Shown here: piece after piece, positions 5,538-9,686 of the stretch | Numbering within the stretch: the stretch's first letter is position 1 | Layout: the number at the start of each line of letters is the position of its first letter | NCBI GenBank assembly: GCA_910584865.1 | Contig: CAJUCE010000068.1 | Location: 1 to 9,686 of the forward strand | Source of the DNA: an uncultured Acetatifactor sp. | Lineage (GTDB): Bacteria > Bacillota > Clostridia > Lachnospirales > Lachnospiraceae | Direction: 5' to 3' | DNA length: 9,686 nt | The notes under the pieces: generated by a model | What the model was told of the DNA's origin: nothing | Database searches by the model: none | Seen by the model: only the letters and a program-made list of their open reading frames with translations | Position numbers and translations under genes: made by a program

Positions 5538-6086
5538 TCAAATTGATTTTCCAAGCTCGTAGGCTTTTTGAAGTTCTGGTTTCCCTTCAATCTCACCCAC
5601 ATGCCCATTCCCTCCGGCAAGTACAGCCCCAAGGTTTTCCCATTTCAAATGTTCCATCAAATGGTCATAGTAAAGAAGCACATCATCGAAACCATTTCCT
5701 TCCGCAGCCATCAGCAGTGCCGAAGCCCTGCCATACCCTCTCAGGAGATTCCCATCGCCTTCCTCTAATGCAAACAGGCGGTCAATGGCAGTCCTAATCT
5801 GACCGCTCATATTCCAGTAATACAACGGTGTGGCAAGTACGACCACATCGCATTCTTTTACCGCAGGATAAATTTTATCCATATCATCTCTTTGGACACA
5901 AGGGCATTCCCTGCTGCTATGACCGCCAAAGCAGCCCTTGCAGCCATGGATATCCATACCGTCAAGGAAAAATTCTGTAACTGTATTTCCTGCTTCTTTT
6001 GCGCCTTTCGTAAATTCTGCTGTCAAAGCTGCTGTATTCCCCGCTTTCCTGGGGCTTCCATTTAGAATCACAATCTTCTTGCCCAT
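5538..6086 (-). CDS. Flavodoxin-fold NAD(P)H-dependent oxidoreductase (FMN reductase family)
   Basis: A 182-residue cytosolic flavoprotein. The N-terminal loop GSPRKAGNT (residues 10-18) is the FMN phosphate-binding loop; TPLYYWNMSGQIRTAIDRLF is the second characteristic block lining the flavin. Cysteines lie at 49, 52, 61 and 63, a loosened version of the four-cysteine motif in its paralogue, so an Fe-S cluster is doubtful here. Such proteins move electrons from NAD(P)H to quinones, nitro compounds or iron-sulfur partners; the substrate is not predictable. ATG at 6086 follows AAGGAGG by 5 to 7 bases and comes 10 bases after the stop of the upstream paralogue, so the two are clearly co-transcribed. 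Confidence 0.9.
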   Translation of the reverse strand: MGKKIVILNGSPRKAGNTAALTAEFTKGAKEAGNTVTEFFLDGMDIHGCKGCFGGHSSRECPCVQRDDMDKIYPAVKECDVVVLATPLYYWNMSGQIRTAIDRLFALEEGDGNLLRGYGRASALLMAAEGNGFDDVLLYYDHLMEHLKWENLGAVLAGGNGHVGEIEGKPELQKAYELGKSI

Positions 6087-6096
6087 ATTCCCCTCC

Positions 6097-6642
6097 TTAA
6101 ATCTCATCTGCTAAAGCCGCTGCCTTTTTGCAGCCATCCGTCTTGTCAATGTCACCCACATTCAGAACCCCAGGGATCAGAACCTCGCCAACCATTTTCC
6201 ATTTGTTCAAAGCACACATACGCTCCATGGGGATACGGACTCCATCCATGACCGACATATCCTCTTCCTCGCAACAGGTGATCAGCGCACACTCCTTGCC
6301 AGAAATGTCTTTACCGCTTACTACGAAAGAGAATATCCGGTCTATGACACCCTTGATCTGTGCCGGGATAGAGTACCAGTAGACCGGCATCGTGAATACA
6401 ATAACGTCTGCCTCCAAAATAGCTGGCGCTATCGTATTGAAGTCATCATCAAAGGTACATGCTTTCCCTGTGGAATAGCATGTTTCACAGGCACGGCATC
6501 CACCTACCTTTTTCAAGGCGGCATCAAAACGGGTAACTGTATGCCCTTTCTCCTCGGCGGCCTTGATAAACGCATCCGTCATGGCAAAACTGTTACCATT
6601 TTTGCGCGGGCTTCCTGTAATAACAACAATTTTCTTACTCAT
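6097..6642 (-). CDS. Flavodoxin-fold oxidoreductase with iron-sulfur flavoprotein (Isf)-like cysteine motif
   Basis: A 181-residue paralogue of the downstream gene. GSPRKNGNS (10-18) is the FMN phosphate loop, and MPVYWYSIPAQIKGVIDRIF is the flavin-lining block. Cysteines 49, 52, 55 and 62 form CX2CX2CX6C, matching the compact CX2CX2CX4-7C motif that binds a 4Fe-4S cluster in iron-sulfur flavoproteins, at almost the same positions as in the Methanosarcina enzyme (47, 50, 53, 59, from memory). It probably transfers electrons in the cytoplasm of an anaerobe. ATG at 6642 follows AGGAGG by 9 bases; the longer upstream frame has no ribosome binding site. A 76-base gap separates it from the DUF4405 fusion gene, with no terminator seen. 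Confidence 0.9.
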   Translation of the reverse strand: MSKKIVVITGSPRKNGNSFAMTDAFIKAAEEKGHTVTRFDAALKKVGGCRACETCYSTGKACTFDDDFNTIAPAILEADVIVFTMPVYWYSIPAQIKGVIDRIFSFVVSGKDISGKECALITCCEEEDMSVMDGVRIPMERMCALNKWKMVGEVLIPGVLNVGDIDKTDGCKKAAALADEI

Positions 6643-6718
6643 ACAACGATTCCTCCTTTTTTCTTCCTTCTTGTTTTTTATAATAAGCCATACCAAAACC
6701 TATTCTTTAATCCGGCTT

Positions 6719-7831
6719 TCATAATCCTTTCAGCCATTCTGTCACCTGCTCCCTGCAATATGGTATATCGCCGCAGTATATCTCCAATGGTTCTTCCACA
6801 ACTGTCCCGCTGCACACTGCTTTTATGTCCTCTATGCTTCTGCCTGCACCGCCTCCGCCATGGGTCACCACAGGTATGACAGATTTCCCTGAAAAGTCAT
6901 AACGATTCAGGAACGCCTCTACAGGTTTCGGTATCGTATCCCACCATAATGGGAACACAAGGAATACCAAATCATACCCATCAATATTTTCCGGCATATC
7001 CACAAGCTCCGGCAGTTCCTGACGCCCCATTTCCTCACTTGCCGCCGATACAGTATCGGAATAGGAAGACGGGTAATGTTCTTTCGTGTTGATGGAAACA
7101 ATATCCCCGCCTGCAGCATCCTGTATCATCTGCCCGATCACCTGGCTGTTCCCCAGGAATTCCTTTTTCTCATTGAGCAGCAGGGATGCCCCGGAGACTG
7201 CGTCCACACCATCAGCAAAGTCCGTATTGCCAACCCTCGTAAAATATACGGTCAGAATCTTTCTGCCGTTAAAATCTACGCTTTCACCTGAGATAGCCGT
7301 TTCCTGATCAACCTCAACTGTCAGAAAATGTCTCTTAACATAGGGCAGCAGCCATACATCCATAAGCACCGCCAGAAGGGAGATCAGTATTACCAGAGCA
7401 GCCGGAAGTACCTTATATTTCTTTTGTACGCGGCCAAATGTATGAACCAGTACATGGAACGCAATAAGCACAAATCCGGCCAAAGCTAAAACAGCATGTA
7501 TCCGTCCAATACCCGCCATATGGATGCCTGTATGGAACAAGTATCTGGAATTGATAATGCCTGTCAACAAAATAGATGCCATATCTGCCGCTAAGGCAAA
7601 ATTTACAGCAACCGCAATCTTTCTTTTCCTGTTATAAATACCTTTCTTTATTGCTTTATACCACTTTATGTTGATGATATTATGAATTATGGTCATTGCA
7701 ATAAATACAATGCCAGCCACCTCATGGAAAGGAGCGCCTGTAAAGGAATACCCCAATAATGCTATAAACAGCAATCCCAATATGATATCAATGGCTTTTT
7801 TTACCCTGCCTGTGGCATTATATTTATCCAT
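6719..7831 (-). CDS. Fusion of DUF4405-type membrane domain and flavodoxin domain
   Basis: A 370-residue predicted membrane flavoprotein. Residues about 14-165 hold four to five membrane segments (about 14-31, 38-55, 72-93, 111-131, 142-165) with histidines at 36, 50, 100, 104, 112, 126 and 130, a pattern expected for heme b ligands in cytochrome b-like DUF4405 domains. Residues about 190-370 form a flavodoxin: phosphate loop TRVGNT at 198-203, then a domain with LVFLVFPLWWDTIPKPVEAFL and VTHGGGGAGRS blocks. The fusion suggests electron passage between a soluble flavin and membrane hemes, with topology unknown. ATG at 7831 overlaps the MATE stop by 8 bases and has AAAGGATGG upstream, so it is translationally coupled to the pump. 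Domain calls are strong; the reaction is inferred. Confidence 0.88.
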   Translation of the reverse strand: MDKYNATGRVKKAIDIILGLLFIALLGYSFTGAPFHEVAGIVFIAMTIIHNIINIKWYKAIKKGIYNRKRKIAVAVNFALAADMASILLTGIINSRYLFHTGIHMAGIGRIHAVLALAGFVLIAFHVLVHTFGRVQKKYKVLPAALVILISLLAVLMDVWLLPYVKRHFLTVEVDQETAISGESVDFNGRKILTVYFTRVGNTDFADGVDAVSGASLLLNEKKEFLGNSQVIGQMIQDAAGGDIVSINTKEHYPSSYSDTVSAASEEMGRQELPELVDMPENIDGYDLVFLVFPLWWDTIPKPVEAFLNRYDFSGKSVIPVVTHGGGGAGRSIEDIKAVCSGTVVEEPLEIYCGDIPYCREQVTEWLKGL

Positions 7832-9215
7832 GTCTGACCATCCTTTCTTTACTCAATTCACGCCTTATTCTGGGATTGATTGCACCCCAAAACAATATCA
7901 GGCTGAATAAAGCACCCACCGCATCTGATATCGTCCCTGCATAAAAAACATATCGTATATCCAGAAACAACGGCAGAATGCAAAGGCATATCATATATAC
8001 AATTTTACGAAACAGCGACAACGGAAGCGCATATTTGACCTTTCCCATTGCAGTCAGACCATCTACCAAGGCATACTGTACTGCAATACCAAGCAATGCA
8101 AACGTATACATACGGATACTGCCCGCGGTCAACTGTATTGTGCCTGACTCCTTCAAGAAAAATCCTGCAAACACCTCCGGTAATACCTGCACTGCAATTC
8201 CCAATGTTCCGATGTATACTCCGCATAATAAAAACACATAAAGAAAAGCCTGCCGGATCTTTGTATAATTTCCTGCCCCATAGTGAAAGCTGAATATCGT
8301 TCCACATCCTGTCGTGATCCCCTGTGCAGGACAGGCTACTATCGTCATAAAACTCTGGATAACCGTAGCACAGGTAATCAATATATCCCCCTGCGAATCT
8401 CCGCCGTATTTCCGTAACGAAGTATTCAGAAAAATAATAATCAGGTTATCCAATATCGTAATCATGAATGACATGCATCCTATGGACAAGATTCTAAGTA
8501 CAATCTTCTTTTGCAGCCTGCTTGGGCACAGGCGTACCGGAATAATCCTGCTGCGCAGAAAACAGATTACATAAACACAAGTGCAGCATTGTGCAATAAC
8601 AGTTCCCCATGCTGCCCCCGCAATTCCCATACCACACCCAAAAATCATGATAGGGTCAAGAACCACATTTACCACAGCTCCAAGTGCCACTGAAATCATG
8701 CCCTGCCTTGCAAACCCCTGTGCCAGAATAAACTGGTTCAGCCCACATCCAAGAAGCGATGCAAAAGTCCCGCAGACATATATTGTAAAATAAGTTTCTG
8801 CGTAAGGGTACATATCTTTGCTGCTGCCCAGCAAGTAAAGTATTTTTTCCCGGTTCAGTAAAAGCAGGGGAGTTACTGCCGCCGATATAACTAAAATCAT
8901 AAAAAAGGCATTTCCAATGATCTCCCGCGCCCTGCGCTCCTCTTTTTGCCCAAGGCTGATGCTCATATAAGAAGCCCCGCCAATCCCTACCATAAATGCA
9001 AAAGCCGTCAGGGCTGTCAATGCCGGCGCACAGACACCGATACTCGCAAGGCAGAGGCTTCCTGTTTCCGGTATTTTACCAATAAAAATGCGGTCTACAA
9101 TGTTATATAAAATATTAAAAAGCTGACCGAACATTGCAGGAATCCCTAAACGGATGACCAAACGGCTTACGGGCGTCTCCTCCAACAATTCCTGCGTGGT
9201 TTTAAATCCAGACAT
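7824..9215 (-). CDS. MATE-family multidrug efflux transporter
   Basis: A 463-residue inner-membrane protein of the usual MATE length, with two homologous halves of about six membrane segments each. Family signs are the start LVIRLGIPAMFGQLFNILYNIVDRIFIG, the segment ASIGVCAPAL, and in the middle NVVLDPIMIFGCGMGIAGAAWGT, which matches MepA-like pumps. MATE pumps export cationic drugs or metabolites using Na+ or H+ gradients; the substrate is not predictable. The preferred ATG at 9215 follows AGGTGG by about 7 bases; an earlier in-frame ATG at 9260 lies inside a hairpin. The gene is probably co-transcribed with the flavoprotein genes, suggesting export of the compound that these enzymes reduce. 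Odd: a hairpin precedes the ribosome binding site. Confidence 0.93.
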   Translation of the reverse strand: MSGFKTTQELLEETPVSRLVIRLGIPAMFGQLFNILYNIVDRIFIGKIPETGSLCLASIGVCAPALTALTAFAFMVGIGGASYMSISLGQKEERRAREIIGNAFFMILVISAAVTPLLLLNREKILYLLGSSKDMYPYAETYFTIYVCGTFASLLGCGLNQFILAQGFARQGMISVALGAVVNVVLDPIMIFGCGMGIAGAAWGTVIAQCCTCVYVICFLRSRIIPVRLCPSRLQKKIVLRILSIGCMSFMITILDNLIIIFLNTSLRKYGGDSQGDILITCATVIQSFMTIVACPAQGITTGCGTIFSFHYGAGNYTKIRQAFLYVFLLCGVYIGTLGIAVQVLPEVFAGFFLKESGTIQLTAGSIRMYTFALLGIAVQYALVDGLTAMGKVKYALPLSLFRKIVYMICLCILPLFLDIRYVFYAGTISDAVGALFSLILFWGAINPRIRRELSKERMVRHG

Positions 9216-9229
9216 ATACAGCCACCTAT

Positions 9230-9273
9230 AAAAGAACAGGCAAGGCTGCATTTCCGGCATACCCGCCTGTTCT
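9230..9273 (-). promoter_or_regulatory. Hairpin in front of the MATE gene, possible weak terminator
   Basis: AGAACAGGC and GCCTGTTCT form a perfect 9-pair stem (9265-9273 with 9233-9241), extended by GGG/CCT and TGC/GCA inner pairs. In the minus direction it is followed by only TTT and then ATAGG, so termination would be weak. It lies just before the MATE ribosome binding site, and a tandem TTCTCCACT pair (9270-9287) abuts it. Partial termination or RNA processing between the two genes is plausible. Confidence 0.4.
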
Positions 9274-9303
9274 CCACTTTCTCCACTGTTCTACTTGTGA
9301 CGG

Positions 9304-9686
9304 TTATTTCTGAATGGTATCGGAATTCTGGTTATATGCCTTTGCAACGCATTTCCATTCGCCATCCATCTTCAACAGAAGCAGCACATCCGTAAAGTCA
9401 ATGCGGTTGCCCCAGCCTTCTTCCAGCACACGTACAACAGCCAGGGATTCCTCAACCATCAGGACGTCCACACGAGCCTTGAAATTATCGCCGCCGGGTA
9501 CGGTATCCACATTGTGGTAGAACTGATCAATAGAGCCATGCTCCAGCTTACCGTCCAGATAGCCGAACAAAACAGCTTCATCCGTGAACAGCTCCTTTGC
9601 ATATGTGCTGTTTCCCTCGGCAACACTCTTGACAAACTTCATTGCAGCAGCCTCTACTGCCTGATATTCCTTTAATTCTGCTCTCA
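9304..9686 (-). CDS. NTF2/SnoaL-fold small protein (lumazine-binding-like), cut at right edge
   Basis: The frame is open to the window edge, giving 126 codons, and the first two bases at the edge (TG on the minus strand) would complete an ATG if preceded by A, so only one base is probably missing. The predicted protein begins RAELKEYQAVEAA and carries the NTF2-like pattern: an N-terminal helix, FTDEAVLFGYLDGKL, IDQFYHNVD, KARVDVLMVEESLAVVRVLEEG, and a C-terminal strand block DFTDVLLLLKMDGEWKCVAKAYNQ. It resembles the putative lumazine-binding (PF12893-like) group. Function unknown; such proteins may bind small aromatic molecules. It would be the first gene of the operon seen here, 88 bases before the MATE start, although its promoter is outside the window. 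Confidence 0.83.
   Translation of the reverse strand, partial: RAELKEYQAVEAAAMKFVKSVAEGNSTYAKELFTDEAVLFGYLDGKLEHGSIDQFYHNVDTVPGGDNFKARVDVLMVEESLAVVRVLEEGWGNRIDFTDVLLLLKMDGEWKCVAKAYNQNSDTIQK

Overview
The window looks like part of an integrated mobile element, or two abutting mosaic modules, in a low-to-moderate G+C Firmicute, probably a gut Clostridia/Lachnospiraceae-type bacterium. This rests on strong GGAGG-type ribosome binding sites, frequent GTG/TTG starts, a Clostridia-type phage replication block, and anaerobe-style flavoprotein genes. Every credible gene lies on the minus strand, so biological order runs from high to low coordinates. I see no tRNA, rRNA, CRISPR array, integrase or transposase.

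Right part (about 4463-9686): a redox/efflux block. In transcription order it holds an NTF2/SnoaL-fold protein (cut by the right edge), a MATE-family efflux pump, a fusion of a DUF4405-type membrane domain with a flavodoxin domain, two flavodoxin-fold NAD(P)H-dependent oxidoreductases (one with an iron-sulfur-flavoprotein-like cysteine motif), and a flavin reductase-like FMN protein. A small OmpR-type winged-helix regulator without a receiver domain follows and ends at a strong terminator. The middle genes are tightly packed and probably co-transcribed. Their joint role is inferred: reduction and/or export of toxic redox-active compounds.

Centre (about 3711-4462): no ordinary gene, but dense regulatory structure. 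Reading leftwards: an AT-rich stretch; an array of 11-bp-phased GAAACG repeats, one unit exactly at the -35 position of a TATAAT box; a short leader peptide starting MLC-P; two consecutive minus-strand intrinsic terminators; and a hairpin touching the ribosome binding site of the next gene. The leader frame and first terminator closely resemble, from memory, the attenuator leader of ribosomal-protection tetracycline resistance genes such as tet(M). No resistance gene follows.

Left part (1-3710): a phage/ICE-type replication operon. In order: a sigma-70 region-4-like protein, two small conserved-looking proteins with overlapping genes, a DUF2800 RecB/Cas4-like nuclease, a DUF2815 (Enc34-type) single-stranded DNA-binding protein, and the N-terminal 286 residues of a family A DNA polymerase that runs off the left edge.

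The most interesting reading is that expression of the replication operon may be gated by a translation-sensing attenuator plus an activator array, and that the winged-helix protein next door could be the activator. This is inference from layout and motifs; no database search was possible.
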